64,000 nucleotides of DNA from Mytilus californianus (GCF_021869535.1 NW_026262690.1:84613995-84677994); one strand, 5' to 3'. Positions 44,601-59,600 are shown, counted from the stretch's first letter. Numbers and translations are program-made. The notes: generated by a model not told the origin, from the letters alone.

Positions 44601-47600
44601 TCATGACAATTTATTATTATAATTGCATTATATTTCCACTTGTGAAAGTCGCAGAAAAAGTAGGTTTACGATATGTCTTTTATTCACTCATTTAGCATGT
44701 TTAGAAGTTATAATTACACACAAAAAATATTCATGCAAATGGTCTTGAAAAGAGCATATGTGTTTTGAATATTATTTACATGTACAATGTATTACTTTCT
44801 CTAATATCATGTGACCATTTGTATGATTGTAGATGGTCTGCTAAGACAGGACCAGGTGGAAGTGTGTGAACGTGTCACATACCTGGAAAAGAAAGTTCGC
44901 GTACAAGAAGACGAAATAGTTTGTCTTAAAAGCGCTGTTGCTGATATCTTAAGGAGATTAAATCAAGTAGAGGCAGAAAAAGGTTTGCAAAAATATTAAA
45001 CAAAATATATTCTTTGAAAAGAAATGTGAGGTCTGAAATAAATGTTTACAAGGAATATAGGATAAAGGATAATTGTTCCATGAAATATTATTTTAAACCA
45101 GGATGAAAGTTGTAGATATCTCACTTCAATTTATCCAGAATGATATTTTATATGATAAAAATGTGCCACAAATACTGGATTTTGATTGGTGCCCTCTGAG
45201 ATAGAAAGTGAATTTCAGCAGGCAGAACAATTTTATTAAAAAAGGCAAATATTTATGCTTTATTAGTTAATTCAGAATGATTGATCGACAATTTGTCATT
45301 GGCTAGACATTAAGGCATTAATGCAGCCATCTTTGAGCAACAGATAATGACTGCATTGGGTTAACTTCAGTGAAGTTTTTTCACTTCAATGAATTTAAAA
45401 AAAATAAAATGTTAATTTTTTGTTAAAAAAAAATAAGATAATCAACATACTTCAAAGTCTCCTTTTACAGAAATAAAAGTTATCATTTCCCAAATCAATT
45501 TTGACTTCATAAATTGCATACAACTAAATTCAAAACAAATTTGTTCTGTTTGAATTTGTTCAGATATACTAGTAGATTATGGTTTAAATTTCTTATTTTC
45601 ATTTACATTTATACAATAAGACCTTGTTATGTAAATACAGCATATCTGAAGAAATAAGATAAAACCTTGACTTGGTGTTTACCATTATCAAAATTCATGA
45701 ATTAACATAAATATGTTTTCTTTTCTTATTCACAATAGGAAGTCTATAAATTAAATGCTCTTTATGGTGTGTTTATGTAGGCTGACAATGGTTTTACAGT
45801 CTTAAAATTCCTTGACTTAAGATTAGCTTTGAGTTATTCCTCTTGAACTGATAAAAATCTTAAACCTGTTAACGTCTCAAAAACATTTTTTTTTTATCTG
45901 ATGCAGAAATAAAAGTAGTTTTATGGTTATTACTTGAAAGGTAACGCTGTAAAATTCTATATACAAGGTTAAAATTATGTAATTTTTATTACATATATAT
46001 CGATTTTGATCCAGGATGACAATTATTGCAAAAATTCCCAGACAGACAGTCAAACATCTATCTTTGATGATGAGTAAATCAATTGTCTAATGCCTGCATA
46101 TGTGATTTTTATGAAAAGTTATCACATATGTTACCTCATCCATCATTAACACTTGGAGCATCTTTTTTTATGAACTATTTAGGTCTGCAGGCAATATTAA
46201 ACTAAGACAAAATGTTCCCTATAGCATTTGTGGATCAAGGGGGGTATGTTCTGTGGGTTGGAAACCCCTTTTTTTTTTTAAATTTAAGATTTTCTCAGTG
46301 AAGCCAGTTGATGCGTTCCTGATGAAAACAAATCCAGAAAAGCACTTCGAATACATAAAATTTATAAAGCATTTTTGGATGCAAAGGTTAAACTAACAGT
46401 GTCTTGTATTGCTACTTTTTGCCGATTTGTAAACAAAAATGACTTTGGATTAACTTAATTTTATTTTATGATTTGTTACCTTTCTCCATAAAAAAAACCA
46501 ATTTACCCACTGTTGTAGACCTGGAGATATAAAGGTAGCCTAACTAGTTGAGTTATGGAAGATCTTCTTTGGCTCAATTGGTTAGAGCGCTGCCTTTAGA
46601 TCCCGAGATTGAGGGTTCGAATCCCGCTGGTACCATCCATGGATTTTCACAACAATGGCGAGCATCTACTTATGGTACATATAAGTGCCTGGCAGTTTGA
46701 TATGGTCATGAGGGTTGACTAGGTCATAGGATGACCGGGACATGTCTAGGTGGCATGCAGGGAACTGGCCAGAGGATTTCCGAGTACCGGGTAGATGTCT
46801 CGGGGTTGTACAGTAGTGGACCTGTGAGTTGCTCGGATGGATGGTACGCAGCCGAATAAAGAAAAGGGGGAAGAGTGTTGTAGACCTTGAGATATAAAGG
46901 TAGAGTTATGGAATATCTTCTTTGGCTCAATTGGTTAGAGCACTGCCTTTAGATCCCGAGATTGAGGGTTCGAATCCCTCTGGTACCATCCATGGATTTT
47001 CACAACACCCACTTTTAAAATAGATTTTTTAAGATGAAGTAAAAAAAAAAATTGGTCAATATCTGTATTGAGAAAAAAAATAATTGAATAAGAATATATT
47101 ATATCTCATCAGAATCACAGACAATTATATATCTGACCATCTACTTGTTTCTAAAAATAACATATAATAGATATAAGAAGATGTGGTATGAGTGCAAATG
47201 AGACAACTCTCCATCCAAGTCACAATTTGTAAAAGTAAACCGTAATAAGTCAAAGTACGGCCTTCAACACGGAGCCTTGGCTCACACCGAACAGCAAGCC
47301 ATAAAGGGCCCCAATTATGACTAGTGTAAAACCATCAAACACTTATGAACCACATCAACAAACGACAACCACTGAACATCAGGTTATAAAATTTAGAAAA
47401 ATTAGAGGACTTGCTATCAGTAGCACAATATTACTAAAAAACAGCTTGTTACAAATTTCAGTATGGAAAATTGGAGGAGTTGTGAGTTTGATTGTTGCAA
47501 TTGTTAACCAAAAGACTTTATAAATAATATTTACTGTTTTGCTAAGCACACAGCAATTAGGAGTAAAATCAAAGATTTTTTGGCTAGAAATCAGAAAAAA

Positions 47601-50600
47601 ACTAGTATGTAAAAATCTGACATAGTGCTTCTGTAAGGTTTAAACAGGATATTTTGATGTATAACTGGGACATTTACATGTTTTCGACCTGAATATGAAT
47701 GTAATATTGGCTACTGGTCATTAAACATCCATCTTGTTAATTATCTATTGTGACAGTAGGTCTTAGACCATGCTGTAGTTGGGTTAGTTATATAACTGTT
47801 TCTTGCCTTCAGTCAAAAAAAAATCTGGTTGGACGGTAGGTAGATAAAATAATTTTATTTTTATGCCCCCGCTGTAGCGGAGGGGGCATTAAGTTTTACC
47901 CTTTCCGTCTGTACGTCCCAAAATTGGTTTCCGTTCTCTAACTTGAGTTTGCCTCAACCAAATGTTATGAAACTTATACACAATGCTTATTACCACAAAA
48001 TACAGATCAAGTTTGAATTTGAGTTATGTCCCTTTATAAATGGAAAAGAAATGCAAAATTTTTATTTTCTGTTCTCTAACTTAAGTTGCCTCAACCAAAT
48101 GTTATGAAACTTGTACACAATGCTTATTACCACAAAACACAAGGGGGCATCATCTGTGTCCATGGGGACACATTCTCATTTATTTGAAAATGTTTTACAC
48201 AGACTATATAGGAAAATTGACTGGAATTTAACAATGCTTAAAGAAAAATGTCTGGACTATATAACAGTACTTAACCAAAAATGTTTTAGGTTAGGCATGA
48301 AAATCATGGGTAGGTCAGGAGGAAACAGATATATATATATATTTTGGGCCTTAGAAAGCATATATTCTTCACAGTAAATTATTTAAGTTTAGAGATGACA
48401 GATAATAGATGCATGTTACTTAAAGCCTCAGCATTGTAAAATCCCCTAAAATGTGAAATGATAAGGTTCTTTATTTATCTTTTAAAATCTAAATACCATT
48501 AGAAACTAAATTATAAAAGTATGGAGTAAAAAATTAGAAATATGGCATGATTTTTATATTTATTGTAAATTTCAGCACAGAACAGCATTCTTCCTACCAA
48601 ACCAGTATTCAAGTCTTCTACACCTCACAAAACAACCTCTAGAACACCAAGACGAACTCCATTAGATAATGTGTACGTTACACCACCAACTAGACATTCA
48701 ACACCGCCATCCTCAGCCAAGTCAAGAACTCCAATCAAGAAATGGGGCTCAATGACAAACTCTACAGAATTGAATGGATCTCATCAAGTCAGGTATTCTT
48801 ATTAATTTACATACAATTCATTTCTATTTTTGGAGCAGGGAAAGATTCAGATATAAATGCCATTTGTAAACTTTCTGTTATTAGTAGTTAGATATTAGTG
48901 CCATCTTTATCCTGCTTGAAGAAATTGAATAAAGATCTTCAAACAACTTTTATACTGACATTTGTAAGGGCTTTCTACCTCATTGTGACAAAATACTGCT
49001 GGGGCAACACACAGGGAATACTACTGTCGTCATAATGCACGTCATCACGGCCACAATTCTTTAATCTGCAACCCCCTAAAAACATGTAGACAGGTTTCAT
49101 CCAAACTTGCACATAGTCTTCATCAGGATATGAAGTTGTGCATCTACACTTTAAATTTTTGATCTGTGTGATTTTTGCCATTTCCCATATCAATACATCA
49201 ACTTGCCCATTCTGCTTATATCAGTTTGTAAAACCATAACTCCTTGAAAACGGCATGACAAAATACAACCAAACTTGCACAGATTACCGAACATGAATTT
49301 GTGCTATCTGCTATAATAAGTATTTGATTTTTTGTATGTTTTGATTTCTGGAGTTTCCCTTATCAAAACAAGGACTTTGCCATTTCTGCTTTAATATATT
49401 ATTTGTAAACAGCAGGGGGCTCATGTGATGTCTTCCTCAGAAGATTCAACCATTTTATGAAGTTCCTTTTTTGTTGTCAATATTACATTGTATGTAATGG
49501 AACTAAAACGTTGGTTGACAATCCCTCATGGTTTTGTCTATTTTATGCTCGTCCTTTGTTTAAATGCTCCCAAAGTTATATGTATTCAGCTTCCCTTACT
49601 GTTGATATAAGTGTAAACTGATGTAGGTAATTTATGAAACACTCATGTGTGCAATACACACTAAAATCCATACAATAATTTTCATTTATAAATATGTGTG
49701 TGAAATTAAGCGTGATCACTGATATTAATTTACCCCAGGCTACAACTTAATTCATAAGTTCATTGTTACTAGCTTTGTTTACTAAGCAACAATGTCTTTA
49801 GAATATCTCACATTTGAAATTTAATATATATAAGAAAATTTGCAGATAATTATATTTATTATCTTTCACCTTTATTATTTTCATAAATTATATACTAAAT
49901 GCACTGTTTGTCCATGTTATATTCTATTTAATTGCTGTAAGTTAAATTCCATATGTTTGTTCCTCATTTATTTGATCAGAGATAAATACTTTATAGCCTG
50001 GTATATATTATTCACATGGGAATTACTAATTTACTGTTTGCATGTATATAGATGTGTTTTTTTATGTTGTATGTTACAGTTCTCTTGAGCTATTGATTAA
50101 TTTCTGTCACATTACTGGTCATGTGATCATTCATTCATAACGAATAGAGATCATGTGACTAAAATCTATATGTTAATTATCTGGGTATTTATTGTGTGAA
50201 CAGAAAAATGGCTCAACGTAAAAACAAAAAATAGTAAGTCAAATTTATTTTGCCTGATAATTCGTTGTCATGTATACAAAGAATGATAGTTTAATTAATT
50301 GTCAAATTCTGCTCGAAAATACATGTACATGCATATCGGTTCTGTTTAAGTTCATGTATGCTCTAAGCATGCTAATTTGCTATCTTTGTCAACTTGTATA
50401 TGAACGATACTGTTCTCTTCTGCTTTACATTTGCATATCAAAGGAAGCTTGTATTACTCTTCTGAATTATATTTAAGGTTGTAAATTTGTTTCAGTGAAA
50501 ATATTCCCAACTGTATTTTTTCTTGCAACTAGTAAAATGTACATATATTGTATTCTGTTAGAGCTAAAGATAAAATATTCCTCTAAATTTGCTGGAGATT

Positions 50601-53600
50601 CAAGGTTTTTTTTATGAATAATTGAATTCCATTGCTATGGTTTGTTTTAAATAGCTTTCATTGAAATTTGAAAAGAAAAAAATGTTAAGTTGCAAGAAAA
50701 TATATATAAGATAAGAGTGGTTTTCCTATATGATTACTTTTTTCCAGCAGTTTCTAGAATTATATACAAAGTACATGTGTAGCAAACAGAAGTCGTTGCT
50801 TGTTAAAGGAAATGACTACTAGGTTGAATGAAAAAGAATTTGTTGTTAGAACTCACCAAGGAAATTTTTAGAAAATGATCACATCTGTGATATCATCACT
50901 GTCTATGGATAAGCTTACTTTGATGTTGATGATGTAATTTTTCTCATCTTCTGACATCCTGTTAGTGTAAATAAAATGCAAATTTTTGAGGTTTTATTAT
51001 TAGATTGTGTAAATATGAATAAGAGTAAATGTGGGATATATGACAATGTGACAGCAACCCAATGACAAAACTTCATGAAACTATTTCTGGTTCTTCTACT
51101 ATAGATCTATGGAAAATAGGTTGTTATTTCTTAAAGTCTTACATTCAAAGGAGCAATTTTATTATTTCTTTGGAAAACACTAATTTAGGTTTTATATGAA
51201 AAATATATTTATAAATCAAGAAGAATATTTCTTGCAAAAATTTTCATTCAAAAGTTCTGTAAAGGTAAAGCTTTAATTAGTACAAATGTATGTAACAAAC
51301 ATCAATATCGTAACTGTGGAAACCGTTTTATTGTGCTACCTTCGTTTCCATAGATTGTCCATGGATATAAACTAATAGTCTGATAAAATTATTGTTAATA
51401 ATTAATAAAGACTTGTATCTTCCATTTGTAAATTAATTGGAATCCCATTTACAACTTTCAGTAAGATTCTTGCCCAGGGTAAAATGGTCTTAAATCATTG
51501 GTATTTATAGTTACTTCTACACTTCTAATGATATGGGCATTATGGTCTAGTATGAACTTGATGAAAAAAGATATGATTGTCATCCTGAATATGCAAGCAA
51601 ATAATGTTTTTCGCTAGACAAATATCCTTCATCCATTTTCATCTGCTCAAAATTTCTAAAACATGGATAAAATAATGAGTTATTTTTTTTAAAATAAACA
51701 AATTTTTTGTACTGTTTGTTTAATAGTCAAGTTAGAAATTTGGTTTGAAACCATAAAAATTTCTCCTAGCCTTGTTATTTTCATATAAAAGACTGTTCAG
51801 AGGTATTTTTGTGCAACATGTTTTGGCTGGTGTTTATTTGGTATGGTTCATATTAAAAGATATCTTTTGCCTGTTTTGTTCAATAGTTTTGATGATATGC
51901 ATGTAAATGCTGTTTTTCAAATGTCCTTGTTCAGTTGTTGGAATTTAGCCATATTTGCATAAGTATAGTAGCCTTAAGGGCCGGAATATTAATTGATCAT
52001 GGAGAGAAGATAAAATAATAGCTCATTATATGGCTAACCCTTGAGATATTTCTCTCATCAAAAATGTATATTTGATATTTTCGATCGGCTGATTTCACTT
52101 ACTTTGCGTGGCAACAAGTAAATATTTACAAAATGTCTAATTACTGGTTTCTTGTCTTTATTGGAAATCTCAAGACTTCAATCGAGAAACTTGTAAAAAA
52201 AAAAAAACATTAATTTAATTTGCTGTGATCATGTGCCTCCTTGAAATTGAAATAATAGCAGATGACATGAAGGAAGGTCATTAGTTACCTAAGATACCTG
52301 CCACTGCTGTTTACCTAATGAGCACCAATTAATTGTCTGTTCCTGATTTATTGTCTATGAATAATTAATGTTTCAGTAAAGGTCGAATTGTTGAGGGCGA
52401 GATAAATACTTATACAGCATATGTAGTGTTAATTTCCTATGTAGTCATGTCAAGGTTTATCAGATTCTTCTCCATTAATGATGAACAAAATTAAAACTAA
52501 ATGAGAAAAAAAGTATAAAGCTATAAAAAGTGCTATAAAATTAAGAACTTGTCCTAGATATGATCGTAAGTGTCAAACTTTTCAAACCTTAAAAATGGGA
52601 GATCTCACCCTGGGGAAAATGTTGTGTTGTTTTCACAATATTTTATCTGTACTTCTAGCAGTAAAATTATCAATTATTATTAATGCTTACAATTCGTTCA
52701 ACCTTAAAATGAATCAAATCATTAATAAATTATTTAGTTAATACGTCATGTCAGGTAGTTAAGACAGTATGTGTTGTATAAACAAATCTTGTTTTGAAAT
52801 AAAAAGTAAATTTTGATAGGAAAAATTTTGATGAAAGAGGAGGAATTTAGAAGATTTTTTCTCCAAATTGGGCTTTTAGATCTCACTGAAAAGTTTCTAA
52901 TTTTTTGAAGAGTCTTATTATTTGAAATAAACTGAATATTCAAATTCTCTAGGCTATATGGGACAGTAGGTCTAGCGAAGCTTAAGTCTAAACTTCAAAT
53001 TTCGACAAAAACATTGAATTAGTGTGATGTTTCCTGTTCGACTGTCATACCAATCAGGGAAAACCTAAAGAAATGTTTGCATTGCCACATTTAAATAACA
53101 AGAGATATGGGGTATACATCAATGAGACAGCAACCAAATAACAAAAACAACCATAAGACATCTAGACCGCAACATACAGTTTAGAACAAAAAACGTGTGT
53201 CTGTACAATATTTCATGCTTTTAATCATTCCAATTTTAAAAAGAAGTTGTGTGTAAATTTTACAGAAACAGTTAAAGATCTACTATCATCACACACAACT
53301 CTCCAAATAACGAAAAAACATTATATGATACACAACAACTATTGACACATATATAGAAATAAAGGAGATGTGGTATATGGTCGCCAAAGAGACAACTATC
53401 CAAACAGAGACTTTGTGAAATAGAAGTTAGCAACTATAGGTCACAGCACAGCTATCAATAAAGAGCAAAACTTAGCTATAAAAGGCCACAACATGACAAA
53501 ATCTGAAACTATGCAAACAAGAAAACCAAAGATCTGATTTATAACAAAACAATAAACTAGTAACAATATTGAGAGTAACCAAGGACAACCACTGATTTAC

Positions 53601-56600
53601 AGGGTCCTGACTTGGGACTGACACATATACAGTTTTGAATATAAGGTCATTTCAACATAAGTTCTGATTGTTTTATTGATCTGTTTTGTTTTATAAACTG
53701 TGAAAGGTCTATTATTAATTGGTATTTTTTAATCTCATTTTTTCTCAACGAAGACTTATTTTGTAGAGTCATTTTGTAAACCTCACACAGTCAGAAAAAT
53801 GGCAGTGTTGGAGTAACTTTCTCGACAAGACTTTATTCTTTAAAGACATGTATCTTTAGGAAAAGTAATATATTGTACATCTCCATTTATTTTGTTTCTG
53901 ATCTCAAGTTTTGATCAGATACTGGTTTATGTCTGAAGGGAAGTGAAAAGGAAATGAACCCTTCAAAATGACATTTAATTTACACCTCAAACAATATTAA
54001 AAATAATTTATATAGCATGATATAATAACGTAATAAGAACATCAATCAGTATATCTGTATTTTTGATAAAGCATGTTGGGCATGTTCTACAGTGTTGTAA
54101 TCTCTAGCATGTTGGCCTGTTTCATTGTAGACGTAGCGTATCACAGACCAATCTGTTATCACGGACTCAACAAAAACAAGGGTAACAGGATTTGTATACC
54201 TTTATCTCTAGTAACATGTATGGCTACTTATATATTATGCTTCCATCTATTAATTATATTGTAGCTGCTGTTTATTAGCCAATCGGAGCTCGGTTTTTGC
54301 ATCCATTGCTTTCAAGAATTGTATCATTTATAACTTTATAAGCTAATTGAAGCTTGGTTTCGTTCATTGTTTTGGTTTTTTTTTTTTCATTTTGTTGTCA
54401 TTCTTAATTATGGGATTTTATCATATATATATAACTATATTAGCTGGTGCATGCTCAGATTTATTTTTCATTGCTTTAAAGATTTATGTATCATTTATTA
54501 TTCCTTATTGGTAGATTATATAAGTAGCTTATCTGTAGATCTGGATAAATTAACTTTAGATAAAGGATTAATTAGTTATTAAAAAAAAAATAGATCATAT
54601 TCAAATGTCTAGTGATAACACTGAAAAGTGAAGAACTGTAGTAACACACTACAACTTGTTATGCAATGTTTTGTTCACTCTCATTGAATCATTAGAATCT
54701 TTCTGTGTTACAGAACTGAAAAATCATGTTTCAGAACTCTTTCAAGACTTCAATATTTCTTAAATGATTAATGATTTTCTATCTTAATTTTTTGTTTACC
54801 AGTGTTTCTGTTATGTATTTATTTTCTTTTATAAGATCCCTCCCCTCTTATATGATTTTTGACAAAGGACATTTTATAATAAAATGTTGTTTATCTCCCC
54901 ATCTGTTTGAACACTTCTCACTATAATTTCTGTAATTTCTTGTTTCTTTTTTAAATATTTCATTTTTAACCAGTCAATTTATTTTTAGTTTTATCATGTT
55001 TAACTTGTACTGCATAATGACAGGGGACTTTAATTTCTTCTTTTACTTTTATTGCTTGTACCTGGATCTTTGTTTTTTTAAACCAAGACCAAACTTGATT
55101 AACCTTTGGATAATATTTGTAAACGACCTCTTAATCTGGTATAGGAATGGCAGTGCAATAATTCTTTTAATTTTCCATTCACTTTCTCACTTAAATATCC
55201 AGTGAACAAACACAGAATTAATTGTAAGGATTTAAATCTAGATATTACATAAACAGATGTAATTATATTTTAATTCAACTTATAACCAGCTGAGTGAAGG
55301 TGCAATTTTTTTTATATTTATGGGATTTTATTAAAAAAAACAAAATGGAGGTTGGAGTTGTAGAACATGCGATGATGATTTCTCTAGATGCGTAGGTTGA
55401 TGTTATTGTCCTGATTTAGTTGACCTTCCACTAATATTTCTCGTTGTATAATCTTTTAATCTTTCAATACTTTAAAGAAATGTTTATGTCTATGATTAAT
55501 CTTTTACTTTCCATGGTATGTAATTTTTAATGGTGTTTATGTATTTTTCTTTTTGATTTATTTTCAATTATGATTTTCTTTCAGTTTTTTTTATTTTTTA
55601 GTAAATAATTTTTTAATAGACAATGAAACCTGTCACAAAAATACCCTTGATACATCATTAGAGTGTTTAGTGAACATTCAATAATAAAACCTGTTTGAAC
55701 CTAATACCTGTCAATTTTGATAAACTTTTTAGTCCCACATTTATTTGGTTTGGACAAGTTTCATTGTAATATAAGGTTTCTTCAATGTGATTTCCTTTAC
55801 AAATGTTGAAAAATGTGAAAAATATATGTAGAATTTAATGCGTTGAAAATTAATTAGAGACATGAAATGTGGAAATTAAAATTGGTGCAGTTATGTTCCT
55901 TTTTGAAGAGAAATGCATGAAATAATGATTTCTGTTTACTTTGTATTTTCCTGAAAAATCCTTTATCTTTTCCCCCTTTTGTTGTCCTCCAAACCACTTA
56001 ATATCTGTTATTAGTTTTTATCGTTTATTATTTATGTAGATAAACACTTTTATTTACTTAATCAGAAGTTCTTTTCATGTGTATTTTCCTTGTTTTCTAA
56101 TAGACTATTTTCATATTACCGACTTTTGACTCCGGATTATATAATTTGTCGACTGGTTACCTCGGACATCATGGTACCAAGTCAGGTAGGAGCAAGCTAA
56201 AGAAGTAAAACCAAGCGTTCAATCGGTACAATTTTGGGGGAAAATTACCTGCTTAACATTTTTTTTTCACTACAAAATCTTTGGAAAACAATAAACTTTC
56301 CCCTCAAATTACGCCGATTATATGTTTGATTTTACATATTTTGGTTGCTCTTTCTTGACCGAGTACCATGATGTCCTAGGTAACCAGTCGACAAATTATA
56401 TAATCCAGAGTCAAAAGTTGGTAATATGAAAATAGTGTATTAAATTCATTTTTCAGTGTTGTATTTATTAATATGTAATATTATCATTGGCAGTGATTTT
56501 CATCTACAGAAAATTAAAAAAAAATCTGGAAAAATAATAGAAAAATAGATTACTAAATTTTCATTACCTCATTTCAAAGGGAAGTAATGTCAATAAAAAA

Positions 56601-59600
56601 ACAAATGGTTTTTGTAACCATGGAAAGATTGCTTTGTAAATTGTTTATATAGGAGCAGACGAAAGTAAGAAAATCTGTCAATTGATAATATATTGTTTTG
56701 ATTTATTTATTTATATATGTGCATGTATTTCAATTATGATTATTTAGCAAAATTTTCTGTGTTTTTTTTTTTGTTTTTCGTAAGCACCAGTCTTTCCTTG
56801 TTAGACATTTTATTTGTTTTAACATGGTGAATTTGTCACCCAAGTGTTGACAAATCAACCAAAAAATGCATGTACTTGAAAAAAAAAACTACATTATATA
56901 ATATCAGATCTTGTTTACATTTTTTTTTTGCCTATAAATGTCTTTGTTGTCTATGATTTTACAATATTTTTTTTTTAATTTGCATGACACATGTTACATT
57001 AAATGCTGGTAGATATTTGTTAATATTTGATATTTATCTTACATTTCAGTTCTAAAGATCCCCAGTGGAATTCAGGTAATATAGAGTTCATTATCAAATC
57101 AATATTGTCTGTAATTACTAAAGAGTTCTCCTGGCTTTGCCATCTGCTGCCATTGGTCTAAATAGTATGGTTTGTCTATGGATAATAAGTATGCAAAGTT
57201 GCAGTTTAGTCCAAAGATTTCTTGAAGGGCATTTTGATTGTTCAATTTTTCAAATTTTGCATTATTTTGGTGTCTTGTTATAAAGTTGCTAATACATGTA
57301 ATTCATAATTCATAATCAAGTACATAGGATCAGGAAAAGAGAAACAGACGCAAATTGAGTTTACCTAGCGACTTGTAGCGGAGCTAGGTAAACAGATATT
57401 AGCGATAGTAAAATCAAGTTTTACGAAGGCCAAGCTTAAAATACAATACAGTTATCTCTATTATAATGCCACATATTAAAATAAATTCAATTTGATAGAT
57501 ATTTTGGATTAAAAATGACATAAATGAAATGCCGCGTCATCTTTGATATCTAAACAATGTGACGTCATATGTATACTCCCGATGTTAAACATAAACACTA
57601 GATGTGTTTATACTTTTCGTACGCTTCTGAATGGTTTCAATATTGACAAAAAGAAGATTTTGAGGCACAAAATGTGACTTTCTTGTTTATTTTTTGAGAA
57701 ATTACATACCAAAAAAATCGGAATTCAAAATGGTGGCTTTCTTAGTTGTGGACTGGTAGAACGTGCAATCTAACCCCTCAAAATATTTGTCAACGTCTAA
57801 TGAAAATTATTGTTACAAACAAATCACATAAGAATAGAGATATATCTCTTCTAATACAGTATATTTAGAATATTTGTATTAAAGAATAAATATTATTTAA
57901 AAATTGGAATAATCAGAAAATGTAATTTTCATTCCTTTTTAACTGTTCAGTTATCAGTAAGTAGATGATTGGTGATGGTTTTCTTTTTAATGTCTGGTCA
58001 TTAGCTGAATTTCTGTTTTGTTTTAATGTGTGGTCATCAGCTAAATTTCTGTCGCCTTGATTGCATAAGTTTGAGGCATTGATAATCTCTTCTATGATTT
58101 TTGGGATATGATCTGTATAAATGATATTATTGAGGGTTGATACGGTGTGTAATATTGAAAAAGCCATATCATATACACTTTATTATATACATATACCTCA
58201 TGTAGATGTTTTTATGTGACATGACGTCACACAGATAAGAAGGTTTGAAATGACGTCATACAGATTATAGGTTTGACATGACGTCATACAGAGAAAGGGT
58301 TTGATAAAGCCTTTGCAACAGTGACTGAAATCGATGATGTGACGTCATACAGATTAAAGGTGTGACAAAGCCTTTGCAACCGTGCTGATATCGATATCAT
58401 CACAGGTGGCTGATACAGCACGCTTGCCAATAATTGTATTACACATACAATTTATCTGTATTTACTACTAAGTTTATAATAAATGATATTATTTGACAAA
58501 AAGCATATAATATATTAATTGTGTTAGTAAATAAAGGGGACAAGATACCAGTGGGAGTAAATAAAGAGGACAAGATATCAAGGAGAGTAAATAAAGGGGA
58601 AAAGATACCAATGAGAGTAAATAAAGGGGACAAAATACCAATGAGACTAAATAAAGGGGATAAGATATCAAGGAAAGTTAATAAAGGGCAAGATATCAAG
58701 GGGAGTAAATAAAGGGCAAGATATCAAGAGGAGTAAATAAAGGGCAATATATCAAGGGGAGTAAATAAAGGGCAAGATATCAAGGAGAGTAATTAAAGGG
58801 CAAGATATCAAGGGGAGTAAATAAAGGGCAAGATACCAAGGGGAGTAAATAAAGGGGACAAGATACCAATGGGAGTAAATAAAGGGGAAAAGATATCAAG
58901 GAGAGTAAATAAAGGGGAAAGATGTCAAGGAGAGTAAATAACGGGGACAAGGTACCAAGGAGAGTAAATAAAGGGCAAGATACCAAGGGGAGTAAATAAA
59001 GGGGGAAAGATACCAAGGGGAGTAATTAAAGGGGACAAGATACCAATGGGAGTAAATAAAGGGGAAAGATATCAAGGAGAGTAAATAAAGGGGAAAAGAT
59101 GCCAAGGAGAGTAAATAAAGGGGACAAGGTACCAAGGAGAGTAAATAAAGGGCAATATATCAAGGAGAGTAAAAATAAAGGGGAAAAGATACCAATGAGA
59201 GTAAATAAAGGGCAAGATACCAAGGGGAGTAAATAAAGGGGACAAGATACCAAGGGGAGTAAATAAAGAAGAAAAGAAACTAAGGGAAGTAAATAAAGGG
59301 AACAAGATACCAAGGGGAGTAAATAAAGGGAACAAGATACCAAGGGGAGTAAATAAAGGGTAAGATATCAAGGAGAGTAAATAAAGGGCAAGATATCAAG
59401 GAGAGTAGATAAAGGACAAGATACCAAGGGGAGTAGATAAAGGGGACAAGATACCAATGAGAGTAAATAAAGGGGACAAGGTAAAAAGGAGAGTAAATAA
59501 AGGGGACAAGAAACCAAGGTGAATAAATTAAGGGGAGTAAATAAAGAGAAAAAGATACCAAGGAGGGTAAATAAAGGGGACAGAACCAAGAGGAATGAAA

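Larger units (their letters stand above)
46511..47007 (+). mobile_element. TRIM: miniature LTR retrotransposon with tRNA-like LTRs
   Basis: The 497-bp element has a 144-bp left terminal repeat (46511-46654), a 221-bp internal part and a 132-bp right terminal repeat (46876-47007). Both repeats start TGTTGTAGACC and end TTTTCACAACA (TG...CA). The flanks carry a perfect 5-bp duplication CCCAC (46506-46510, 47008-47012). One base after the left repeat is TGGCGAGCATCT, which looks like a primer-binding site pairing with a tRNA 3' CCA end. The 18-nt purine tract AAAGAAAAGGGGGAAGAG directly abuts the right repeat. There is no coding capacity, so mobilisation would need enzymes from another element. 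The repeats differ by four substitutions and one 12-bp indel, so insertion is fairly recent. Confidence 0.8.

Noticed and set aside
46570-46640. A functional tRNA gene
   Set aside because: A and B boxes and the T arm are good, but the anticodon and acceptor stems do not pair, and the sequence occurs twice as part of terminal repeats.
50204-50234. Possible extra EML exon (acceptor at gaacag, ATGGCTCAACG)
   Set aside because: In the required phase it runs into a stop, or gives a stop when joined to 57050; direct joining of 48792 to 57050 keeps the frame.
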